From positions 3,658,001-3,722,000 of the forward strand of contig NZ_CP150145.1 in assembly GCF_037963835.1 (NCBI RefSeq): a stretch of DNA of 64,000 nt, read 5' to 3'. The notes under the pieces were generated by a model. That model was not told the origin of the DNA. It saw only the letters and a program-made list of their open reading frames with translations, and did no database searches. Shown here piece after piece: positions 35,009 to 42,516 of the stretch (the first letter of the stretch is position 1; every line of letters begins with the position of its first letter). This DNA is from Paenibacillus sp. FSL H8-0332. Its GTDB lineage: Bacteria > Bacillota > Bacilli > Paenibacillales > Paenibacillaceae. The position numbers and the translations under genes were made by a program.

Positions 35009-36256
35009 CTATTGGATAGGATTTAATTGCACGCTATATCCTAACTGCTGGATATATTTCACGTACCTATCCAACGGGTTTTTCTTGGACGTCTCATCGC
35101 CTAGTGAGACGTCTATTTCTTGGTATGACCTTTTCTCCCGCATCAGGGCATGGAGGATTCGAATCAGCAAATGCGCGGTGGCGACGTTTGCTTTTTTATC
35201 TCCCCGTCTCTTACGAATTCGTCGAAAGAATTGCCCGATCCGATCCGGTTCGATGAGCGAGAGTTCGCCCAAGCCGCCTGACACAAGGCCCCTTTCAGAT
35301 GCTTGTTCCCTTGCATCGTTTTTGACTTTTTTCGCTTTCCTGCGCTTTCGTTGTTACCCGGACACACCCCCGCCCATGAAGCAAACTGCGCATCACTCGG
35401 GAACATTTCCGCGACATGCGGCCCCACTTCTGCAAAGATGGTCACGGCAGACGTCCGCTCAATTCCTGGAATGGAGTCAATTTGTTCGATCATCTCCAGG
35501 TAGGGTTCTGCATTCGCCTCGATTCGAGCTTCCAGTTCAGTGATCCGTTTCTCCAAATAGACCAAGTGGTCTGAGTGGTCTCGAATCATCTCGCGATGAT
35601 GACGGCGCAACTTGCCATTGAGCGCGCCCTAGCAACTGCGGAACTTTCTTTTTTAAATGGGTTTTGACCAGGTTTTTAACGGTCACTTCGTCTACTACCT
35701 CGCCGTCCATGATCTTCTGGAGCAGGCCCCGTCCTGAAACCCCATATAAATCGGACATAAAGGTGGTTAGCTTGATGTTGGCATCCTGCAGGATTTTGTG
35801 GATGCGGTTTTTCTCCGCCGTCACCGCCTGCACCATCTTACTCCGGTAACGGGTCAAGTCTCGCAAATCCCGGATGTCTTGTTCTGGCACCATACTGCCT
35901 TCAATGAGCCCGCAACGGTGCAATTGCGCTAACCAGCGCGCGTCTTGGATGTCACTTTTTCGACCCGGCATATTCTTTACCCGCCTGGCGTTGGCCAGGA
36001 CGAGGTCACAACTGCCCTCTAATATGTTCCATACCGGTTTCCATAACACGCCGGTACTCTCCATCACCACCTCCCGACAGCCGTGTTCATTCAGCCAATC
36101 TTGCAGGCCTAGCAATTCTCTGGTTGTCGTCCCAAAGGTTTTCAGGTGACATTGTGGTTTCTGTTTGATCGGTCCTTTCAACACGCAGGCCACAACGCTT
36201 TCCTGGTGCACGTCTAGACCCGCGCAACACATACGTACAGCATCCATTCCAACCAT
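35009..36256 (-). mobile_element. Decayed IS110-family insertion sequence
   Basis: Transposase-derived region of an IS110-type element. IS110 elements lack terminal inverted repeats in most subgroups, so ends cannot be placed from the sequence alone. The region upstream of the transposase (36257 to about 36420) would be where an IS110-group bridge RNA lies. Confidence 0.85.
35009..36256 (-). pseudogene. IS110-family transposase, two frameshifts
   Basis: Read in three frames the parts give a whole IS110 transposase of about 410 residues. The N-terminal RuvC-like DEDD part (CAGLDVHQESVVACVL, MESTGVLWKPVW, GRKSDIQDARWLAQL) runs 36256 to about 35625. There a +1 or -2 change in CTAGGGCGCGCTC shifts the frame, and the second piece (LEARIEANAEPYLEMIEQID, SIPGIERTSAVTIFAEVGP) continues to about 35240. 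A tandem GGATC (CGGATCGGATCGGGC) then shifts the frame again; the C-terminus (RRIRKRRGDKKANVATAHLL) ends at 35009. The catalytic Ser region (CPGNNESAGKRKKS) is intact, but the protein cannot be made as one chain. Confidence 0.88.
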
Positions 36257-36496
36257 CCTCCATCGTCAGCTTACAAATCATGCGCTCGAGTGAGTGTAAT
36301 TTAATACACGTACTTTTTGGGGGTTACAATAGGCGATGCTCGAAAAGCGCAATAGAACGGTTTTTCGCACGGGGGTATCCCAGTAAATCGTCCGCCCTTT
36401 GATTTGTATATGTAGTGTTGACGACTACAGCATCTTTTAAAATGGATGCGACTGATGCCACCCACTTATTTTCATTCCTGGGGGTGACAAGGCCTC

Positions 36497-36590
36497 TGTC
36501 TTGTCATGCCTGTTTTTCGCATACATCCTGCTCGCTGTCTTCATATCAGCATATTGTATTTCGTTTTTCGCATACATTTGGTCCAGGCTA
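36497..36590 (+). repeat. Diverged 51-bp repeat units, right of IS110
   Basis: TTTTTCGCATACAT occurs at 36513 and 36564, 51 bases apart, with TCGCTGTCTTCATATCAGCATATTGTATT-type text between. The period and core match the units left of the IS110 remnant. Confidence 0.7.
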
Positions 36591-36599
36591 TCCTCAAAC

Positions 36600-36642
36600 A
36601 GGCCACGCCCATCCATGACAGGACAGGCGCGGCCTTTCTTTT
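36600..36642. terminator. Hairpin downstream of DUF4179 gene
   Basis: AGGCCaCGCC pairs with GGCGcGGCCT with one mismatch; TTTCTTTT follows on the plus strand and a weak TGTTTG on the minus. Possible terminator for the minus-strand gene ending at 36664. Confidence 0.5.
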
Positions 36643-36663
36643 ATATGCGATGAATTTCAGAAG

Positions 36664-38040
36664 CTATTTGGCCCACTGAACCGGAATCCGCAGACGGAAT
36701 TGTTGTATATCCTCCGGATATGAGAAGGACCGGGCCATAATCTCAAGCTTATCAGAGGGCTGCACGGGCGGAAAAATCAGTTTAAATGCCAGTTTATCCC
36801 GGCTAATCCGCACCGGCTGTCCTTTGGGGAAGATCGGATCATCCTCTTCCTCCATTAAGCTAAGCGGAGTATTCTGGCTCATCACCTGACTTGCCTCATA
36901 ATATACAACCGTCTGCTTCTCCTCATAATCAACGGCCGTAACCTTAACGGTTCCTCCCTCATTCCCCTTTAGATTCAGCGGGAGTGAACCATTTAAGCGC
37001 TGACGATCTTCATGTGATTTAATCTGCGCATTTTCTAGTGTCTCATAGACGATCAGTGTCATATATTGCGGTTTGGGATTAAACTCTGTAAGCGGTGAGA
37101 AGTTGAAATAATAATACTCATCAGTAGCTCCATCTCCTCCTTTATTCATATACAAGGTTCCAATATCATCTTCAAGCATTACATTAAGCCAATCATGAGG
37201 ATAACTTTTCATCACAATAACTTGCGAAGTTAGAGGCCCCAATGTCAGTTTGTCTACAGTATATAATGAGTTATCATACATGAAATCCAAATTCTTGGGA
37301 TAGACGGTTGTGCTCAGCGCGTTACTCTTAGCCCTATCTAGCAGAACAGATACATCCCAGTTTCCCCTCGTTGTCCCAATACAGTCAATACTCATATTTA
37401 ATCTTAGCCGATCAGGCAGATCCTTATCCCCGAAGCTTAGACGGGTTGTACCTACGAAGGTATGGTCCCCTGTAATTGTGAAGTCATGGGTTGATATCCT
37501 TTGTGGATGATGCCCTTCGAAATTAAGCTTATAGAAGACTGCCGCTTCCTTGCCGGTAATAGGCGCTGACGATGACGGATAGGTTACCTCATAATTTAGT
37601 ACCAATGAAATACCATCGTAATATTCCTCTACCAGATTGAAGGTTATTCCTTTATCTGCAATGACCGCACCTGCCGGACTGCTTAGATGCTTCTCTTCAA
37701 TGGGCTTCAATTCTTCTCGATCCGCACCTTTGGCATACAGATAATCGAAGAAAGGAATGACGCGTAGCGCCTCTGCTACCGGGGGCGAGATGAATCCGAT
37801 CCCTATAATGGATCCGGCTGTAACCGCCAGCGCAGCTGTGGCGCCGATGATCCGCTTCCTGTACGGTGATAACCGGTGTCTGCCCCTTGGAGCTTCCTTT
37901 ACTCTTCCTATATGTAGCTGCCATAACTCATCAAAATCAACAGAAGAAGGCATACTGTGTATCATGTGTTCAGCTTCCTTTTGTAATTGTGCGGTTACTG
38001 CTTCGGATTCAACATCCAGCCTGTCCTTAGCTGTCGTCAT
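36664..38040 (-). CDS. DUF4179 membrane protein, probable anti-sigma factor
   Basis: Single-pass membrane protein of 458 residues. A cytosolic N-terminal part of about 70 residues (VDFDELWQLHIGRV) precedes one helix (IIGATAALAVTAGSIIGIGF) and a large outside domain with the DUF4179 pattern (ITFNLVEEYYDGISLVLNYEV). Its start overlaps the ECF sigma gene by four bases. In such pairs the membrane protein binds the sigma factor and releases it on a signal. The signal is not known. Confidence 0.85.
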   Translation of the reverse strand: MTTAKDRLDVESEAVTAQLQKEAEHMIHSMPSSVDFDELWQLHIGRVKEAPRGRHRLSPYRKRIIGATAALAVTAGSIIGIGFISPPVAEALRVIPFFDYLYAKGADREELKPIEEKHLSSPAGAVIADKGITFNLVEEYYDGISLVLNYEVTYPSSSAPITGKEAAVFYKLNFEGHHPQRISTHDFTITGDHTFVGTTRLSFGDKDLPDRLRLNMSIDCIGTTRGNWDVSVLLDRAKSNALSTTVYPKNLDFMYDNSLYTVDKLTLGPLTSQVIVMKSYPHDWLNVMLEDDIGTLYMNKGGDGATDEYYYFNFSPLTEFNPKPQYMTLIVYETLENAQIKSHEDRQRLNGSLPLNLKGNEGGTVKVTAVDYEEKQTVVYYEASQVMSQNTPLSLMEEEDDPIFPKGQPVRISRDKLAFKLIFPPVQPSDKLEIMARSFSYPEDIQQFRLRIPVQWAK

Positions 38041-38573
38041 TTAAGCCCCTCCTTCATCATCAGCACACCGGGGTCAAGTTCGCCGCATTCTCTCAGCTTG
38101 CGCAGTGCCGCATGAAGCCTGGATTTGCAGGTTCCCAGCGGAATACTTAGTACCTCTGCGGTTTCGGGAAGCGATAATCCGGCATAATAGTGCAAGGTGA
38201 TCACTTCCCGCAGCTTCGCGGACAGATGGCTGACCGCTTGCCATAACTCCAGCTGACTCTCACTATGCAGAGCGAAGCTCTCGGCGGAGTGCTCTTTTCC
38301 CTCTATAGGAACGCCCGCCAGCAGTTGTATCCAGGTCTTCCTGCGTAACAGATTACGGGACGTATTTACGGCAATCCGGTACAGCCAAGGCCGAAGCGGC
38401 CTGGAGGGATCATACAAATGATATTTTGCAAAAGCACGCAGAAAAGTCTCCTGGGTAATATCATCGGCCAGCACCCGCTGCTTGGTCATCATAAGGGCAA
38501 TCCCATAAATATAAGAGGAGTGTACTTCAAACATGTCCTTGGCCTGCTGTTCTGTGATGGGATAATCCTTCAC
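38037..38573 (-). CDS. ECF-type RNA polymerase sigma factor
   Basis: Sigma-70 family protein of 178 residues with region 2 (ADDITQETFLRAFAKYHLY) and region 4 (LREVITLHYYAGLSLPETAEVL, IPLGTCKSRLHAALRKLRE). The GTG start has GGGGAGGA upstream. It is coupled to its downstream DUF4179 partner. An autoregulatory ECF promoter (for example TGAAAC-N16-CGT) was looked for upstream but not convincingly found. Confidence 0.92.
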   Translation of the reverse strand: MKDYPITEQQAKDMFEVHSSYIYGIALMMTKQRVLADDITQETFLRAFAKYHLYDPSRPLRPWLYRIAVNTSRNLLRRKTWIQLLAGVPIEGKEHSAESFALHSESQLELWQAVSHLSAKLREVITLHYYAGLSLPETAEVLSIPLGTCKSRLHAALRKLRECGELDPGVLMMKEGLK

Positions 38574-38710
38574 GCTCGCTTCCTCCCCTTTCTTACTGGA
38601 TATACGCTTTGACCCGGCTCTTCCGTTCGCTTTACGTTTCAGAAAGTTGTCAGGCGGTTATGGATGAGGAGAGCTTGACCTAATCTGCTAGAAGAAGGAG
38701 ACTGTAACCT

Positions 38711-39661
38711 ATGTCTGATTATAAAAGAGTGATTCTTGAACCAGCAGCTCAGAAATTCGCCGATGATAATGCCAAGCCTCCCTTCCTGCCCGATCTGGGT
38801 CCGGAAAAAGGCCGCGAAACGGTCAACACTGTTCAGGCTGACGATATCGAAAAACCCGAGGCAGATCTTCAGGATCTGACCGTAGCCGGCGGCCCCGGCG
38901 GTGAAGTGAAGGTCCGCATTGTTCGTCCGGTAGGCACCTCCGGCACTTCCCTGCCGGTCATTCTCTATATTCATGGCGCAGGCTGGGTATTCGGCAACAG
39001 CCATACGCATGACCGGCTCATCCGCGAGCTGACTGTGGGTACGGGCGCTGCCGTGGTATTCCCGGAATACAGCCTGTCCCCGGAAGCCAAGTATCCTACA
39101 GCCATTGAAGAAATCTATACGGTCCTGGAATGGATTGCCCGTGAAGGCTCCATGTACGGACTGGATGCTACCAGACTGAGTGTGGCTGGAGACAGTGTCG
39201 GCGGTAACATGACTGCTGCCATCACCCTGATGGCCAAAGAACGCAGCGGTCCGGTCATCTCTAAGCAATTGCTTTTCTATCCGGTTACAGACGCTTCCTT
39301 CGATACCGAATCGTATCACCAGTTCGCGGAAGGCTATTTCCTCCAGCGCGATGGTATGAAGTGGTTCTGGGATCAATATACCACCGATCCTGAGCAGCGG
39401 GCACAGATTACGGCCTCTCCGCTGCGGGCCAGTCTGGACCAGCTTAGCGGTCTGCCGGAAGCCTTGATTATCACCGGTGAAGCCGATGTGCTTCGTGATG
39501 AAGGGGAGGCCTATGCGAATAAGCTTCGTGAAGCAGGCGTTCCCGTTACGGCCGTACGCTTCCAGGGCATTATTCACGATTTCGTGATGCTGAACGCGCT
39601 GGCAGATACTAAGGCTAACCAGGGAGCTTTGCTGCTGGCAACGGCTTGGTTGAAGCACTAG
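38711..39661 (+). CDS. Alpha/beta hydrolase (HSL-type esterase)
   Basis: Esterase/lipase of 316 residues in the hormone-sensitive-lipase family. The oxyanion loop HGAGWVFGN (HGGG-like) lies near residue 93, nucleophile Ser in VAGDSVGGNMTAA near 163, Asp in TGEADVLRDEG near 260 and His in GIIHDFVML near 290. No signal peptide, so it acts in the cytoplasm. AAGGAG lies eleven bases before the ATG. Substrate unknown; short-chain esters are usual. Confidence 0.92.
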   Translation: MSDYKRVILEPAAQKFADDNAKPPFLPDLGPEKGRETVNTVQADDIEKPEADLQDLTVAGGPGGEVKVRIVRPVGTSGTSLPVILYIHGAGWVFGNSHTHDRLIRELTVGTGAAVVFPEYSLSPEAKYPTAIEEIYTVLEWIAREGSMYGLDATRLSVAGDSVGGNMTAAITLMAKERSGPVISKQLLFYPVTDASFDTESYHQFAEGYFLQRDGMKWFWDQYTTDPEQRAQITASPLRASLDQLSGLPEALIITGEADVLRDEGEAYANKLREAGVPVTAVRFQGIIHDFVMLNALADTKANQGALLLATAWLKH

Positions 39662-39677
39662 CTCCCGCATCATAAGA

Positions 39678-39717
39678 AAGCCCGTAACGGAACATCACTC
39701 CGCTGCGGGCTTCTTTT
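39678..39717 (+). terminator. Rho-independent terminator of esterase gene
   Basis: AAGCCCG pairs with CGGGCTT and inner ACGGA with TCCGC-type pairing, followed by CTTTTC. It lies between convergent genes and may serve both strands (TTTCTT on the minus strand). Confidence 0.85.
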
Positions 39718-39743
39718 CGTGTATATCTGCTTGTCGGTATCCT

Positions 39744-40100
39744 CTATTTGCGCTGGGAATAGAACTCCGCTGCTTTGATCAGCATTTCCTTCAGTGAACC
39801 GAAGGAGGTGGTCTTTGATACATGCTCATCGAGCTGATCCTGCGGGAGCGATTGTATCTCCTCTGCCGAGCCGGCAGAGAATCCTCCTTTTTGCAGCAGC
39901 TCCTTCAAGGACTCGAAGGGAGTGAACTTTTGCAGAAAAGAACTCGATAGCAGCTGCTCCAGCGGCAGCTTCTGTAGCAGTTGCTCGACAGGCAGCTTAT
40001 CCAGCGGCAATTTCTGCAGCAGCTCTCCTACCCGTCCTTCTTTGAGGGAACCGACTACTCCTTGTAGTTTATCGCCTAATCCTCCAATGTTAAATCCCAT
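39744..40100 (-). CDS. Unknown protein with LLQKLP repeats, 118 residues
   Basis: I do not recognise the family. It starts MGFNIGGLGDKLQ with GGAGGTTGACC upstream. The first half contains repeated LLQKLPLDKLPVEQLLQKLP-type units, likely amphipathic helices broken by prolines. The second half (SLPQDQLDEHVSKTTSFGSLKEML) repeats the motif FxSLKE(L/M)L twice, once at ESLKELLQK and once at GSLKEMLIK. No signal peptide or membrane segment. One of the palindromic repeats lies about 70 bases upstream. Confidence 0.7.
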   Translation of the reverse strand: MGFNIGGLGDKLQGVVGSLKEGRVGELLQKLPLDKLPVEQLLQKLPLEQLLSSSFLQKFTPFESLKELLQKGGFSAGSAEEIQSLPQDQLDEHVSKTTSFGSLKEMLIKAAEFYSQRK

Positions 40101-40169
40101 AAGGTCAACCTCCTGAATAATTGTAGTTGATCCTTATTACCCTGAATTCAGATTAGCGAATTATATAGG

Positions 40170-40192
40170 TTAACATAATATTGATTATGTTA
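40170..40192. repeat. Palindromic repeat, copy 1
   Basis: TTAACATAATATTGATTATGTTA, arms of nine bases around ATTG. One of four similar copies between 40 and 57 kb; it lies between the aminotransferase stop and the start of the 118-residue gene. Confidence 0.85.
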
Positions 40193-40212
40193 CTCAATGG
40201 CACTTCTCAACT

Positions 40213-41433
40213 TTATCTCTCCGAACGCAGAAACTCCCCAATTCTCCGGGCGGCTTCCAGCAGACGTTCTTCCTCCTCTACCAGCGCAATCCGCACATAC
40301 CCTTCCCCCTGGCTGCCAAAAGCATCTCCCGGTATGACCGCTACTCCGGTTCTCAGCAGCAGGTCATGCGCAAAGCGGCGCGAACTTCCGGCTTCACCCC
40401 TACTCCCATAGGCATCCGGCAGCTTCGCCCAAATAAACATAGTAGCTTCCGGCGAGGGCACCGCCCACCCTTCAAGATGCAGCGCCTCTACCACAAGATT
40501 CCGCCGCCGTTCATACAGCGCAGACACTCCTTGATCCGGCCCGGAGGCCATCGCTTGCTCCAGCGCGACAACCGCCGCTTCCTGGATTGGCTCGAAGACG
40601 CCGTAATCCACATTGCTTTTCAGTTCCCGCAGCGCCCCGACGGCTTGCGCATTGCCCGTCATGAAGCCGATGCGGCAGCCGGCCATGTTGAAGCTTTTGG
40701 AGAAGGAATGAAATTCAACGGCGGCATCCCTCGCCCCAGGCACCTGGAGGATGCTGATCGGCCGGTATCCATCGAACCCCATCTCTGAATACGCCAGATC
40801 ATGCACGACTAGCACATCCCACTTACGGGCAAGCGCCACAACCCGCTCCATGTATGCCAAGTCCACAGTAACCGAAATCGGGTTGCCGGGAAAACTAAGC
40901 AGGATAAAAGAGGCTTCGCGCCAGACCTCCTCAGGAATACTGTCCAGATCCGGCCGGAACGCATTCTCCTCTAAGAGCGGCAGCGGCCAAGCCCTAACCC
41001 CTGCTATTGCGAGCGCGCCTGAATAAATGGGATAACCGGGGTCCGGCACAATCGCCAGATCACCGGGATTGCAGATGGCCAGGGCCAGATGCGCCAGCCC
41101 ATCCTGCGAGCCCATCAGGGACACAACTTCCTCCTCCGGATCTACCTCTGCGCCAAATCGCCACTGCATCCATCTCGCCGCCTGATTACGGAACGCTGCA
41201 CTCCCCTTGGATGACGGATAAGCATAGCTATCCTCCCGAAGCACCGCATCACTTAACGTCTGACGAATCTCGGGCAGAGGCGCCCGGTCGGGACTGCCAA
41301 TTCCAAGATCGATGATGTCCAATCCAGACTGCCGGGCCTCGGCCTTCCAGGCAGCCACCTCGGCAAAGATCGATGATCCCAGATGAGCCAGCTTGGCTGA
41401 TCTCCATTTATGCTGCTTGCTGCTATGAATCAA
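40213..41433 (-). CDS. PLP-dependent aminotransferase (class I/II)
   Basis: Fold-type I aminotransferase of about 406 residues. The TTG at 41433 is chosen for its TGGAGGGAG site; longer frames lack one. The PLP Lys is in FHSFSKSFNMAGCR near residue 240; also FPGNPISVTVD and RIALVEEEERL near the end. The sequence resembles LL-diaminopimelate/alanine-type aminotransferases (GIGSPDRAPLPEI, YPSSKGSAAFRNQAA). Substrate cannot be fixed by sequence reading alone. It is a single-gene unit. Confidence 0.88.
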   Translation of the reverse strand: MIHSSKQHKWRSAKLAHLGSSIFAEVAAWKAEARQSGLDIIDLGIGSPDRAPLPEIRQTLSDAVLREDSYAYPSSKGSAAFRNQAARWMQWRFGAEVDPEEEVVSLMGSQDGLAHLALAICNPGDLAIVPDPGYPIYSGALAIAGVRAWPLPLLEENAFRPDLDSIPEEVWREASFILLSFPGNPISVTVDLAYMERVVALARKWDVLVVHDLAYSEMGFDGYRPISILQVPGARDAAVEFHSFSKSFNMAGCRIGFMTGNAQAVGALRELKSNVDYGVFEPIQEAAVVALEQAMASGPDQGVSALYERRRNLVVEALHLEGWAVPSPEATMFIWAKLPDAYGSRGEAGSSRRFAHDLLLRTGVAVIPGDAFGSQGEGYVRIALVEEEERLLEAARRIGEFLRSER

Positions 41434-41625
41434 TGGACTCCCTCCAGCGTATGTTTTTTCAATAGTTTTAGTATAGCATGGGTCAAGAACCTTGAAGCGG
41501 AGAAAGCATAGACGAATCCTCATTGTGGGTATTAATTCCATTATTATTATATTATTCTAGAAAAATCACTCTATTTAAGGTGACAACTAGTGCGAGAAGT
41601 CATATAAAAGTTGATCTGAAGTGAA

Positions 41626-41659
41626 ACAGCGTATAATTTATGTTATACGCTGTTTTTTT
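41626..41659. terminator. Terminator overlapping the NTPase stop codon
   Basis: ACAGCGTATAA (41626-41636) pairs with TTATACGCTGT (41643-41653), eleven base pairs. Seven Ts follow on the plus strand, only TTT on the minus. The gene's stop codon lies inside the stem. Confidence 0.75.
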
Positions 41660-42188
41660 CGATGTAAATATCCGCCTTCATAGCTCTCTTTTTTAATTCG
41701 CTTTCAATCATATGTAGGAGCTCTTTTATGATGACATCAATCTCCTTGCCGTTCGTATTCAGCTTTTGTGTATTCATTTCTTTGTAATTTGCTAACCTGT
41801 TAATGCTATTTTCAATTTCACTCTCGCTCCTCTCATCCTGACGCATACGCTTTATCAATTCTTCCTCAGAGCACATTAACGTAACTTTTATTAGCTCATA
41901 TTCCTTTCCTTTTATGCCTGCAAGAATTTCATCGAATATACTTTCCTTATGCAGCACCCAAGAGAAGAAGACATACTCGAACATGGAATTGTCAAGGTAC
42001 TGATTGAGCATATAATGGATGTTATTCATTACCATCGTTTTGTTCTCTTCGGTAACCTTCCAGGGGTTCATTAGCCAGCACCAATCTCCATCAAGCCATA
42101 CTGAATGTTGTAATTCTTTATACAGCTTACTGACAATCGTACTTTTTCCGACTCCCATGGTTCCGTTTACGATCACAAGCTTTTTCAT
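41643..42188 (-). CDS. P-loop NTPase / kinase-like protein
   Basis: ATP- or GTP-binding protein of 181 residues. Walker A is NGTMGVGKSTIV at the N-terminus; WLDGDWCWLMNPW follows, and a lid-like EELIKRMRQDERSESEI lies near 115. The layout suits a small-molecule or nucleotide kinase. The gene is visibly richer in A+T than its neighbours, which may mean transfer. Its stop codon lies in the terminator stem. Confidence 0.8.
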   Translation of the reverse strand: MKKLVIVNGTMGVGKSTIVSKLYKELQHSVWLDGDWCWLMNPWKVTEENKTMVMNNIHYMLNQYLDNSMFEYVFFSWVLHKESIFDEILAGIKGKEYELIKVTLMCSEEELIKRMRQDERSESEIENSINRLANYKEMNTQKLNTNGKEIDVIIKELLHMIESELKKRAMKADIYIEKNSV

Positions 42189-42263
42189 AATGCCCTCCTT
42201 CGAATGATTTTTTAGCTGAATAAGGCATAGGATAGAGTATTACAGACGAAAGTGGGAATACAC

Positions 42264-42437
42264 ATGTCCAAGAATAAGCGCGGCAAAGCACTTTACACTA
42301 CCCCCTCGCGGGCCAGGGGCACCTGTCCGATCTGCGGGAGCACCCGGATCAAGCTTTTGTATTTCGGCAAAGGCCCGGAGGGTGAGAAGCTGACGGTCTG
42401 CAAAAAATGTGACGGTAAGCAGCAGCAAGCGGTCTGA
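42264..42437 (+). CDS. Small zinc-ribbon protein, 57 residues
   Basis: Basic small protein with two knuckles, CPIC (Cys 21, 24) and CKKC (Cys 46, 49), the pattern of a zinc ribbon. Start at ATG 42264, with AAAGTGGG upstream; an in-frame GTG at 42252 is less likely. Function unknown; such proteins often bind nucleic acid. It is followed by a bidirectional terminator. Confidence 0.72.
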   Translation: MSKNKRGKALYTTPSRARGTCPICGSTRIKLLYFGKGPEGEKLTVCKKCDGKQQQAV

Positions 42438-42466
42438 ATTACGGTGTAACTTTAAATGTACCATAC

Positions 42467-42508
42467 AAAAAAAACGGCCTACCTCCTCCTTCAGGAGAAC
42501 AGCCGTTT
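42467..42508. terminator. Bidirectional terminator
   Basis: AAACGGC pairs with GCCGTTT and CTCCT with AGGAG. Eight Ts follow on the minus strand (ending the SgrR-like gene) and TTTCTTTG on the plus. Confidence 0.85.
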
Positions 42509-42516
42509 CTTTGTGT

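Larger units (their letters stand above)
36257..36663. other. Non-coding gap upstream of IS110 remnant
   Basis: No gene seen. The first 150 bases probably belong to the IS110 left end; then come diverged 51-bp repeat units (36497-36590) and a hairpin (36600-36642). Confidence 0.6.

Noticed and set aside
38639..39673. Long open frame antisense to the esterase gene
   Set aside because: Shadow frame; the plus-strand esterase has catalytic motifs, a ribosome site and a terminator.
40170..40192. Fur or PerR box for the palindromic repeats
   Set aside because: The order of bases differs from GATAATGATAATCATTATC and from TTATAATnATTATAA, and copies lie at gene ends as well as starts.
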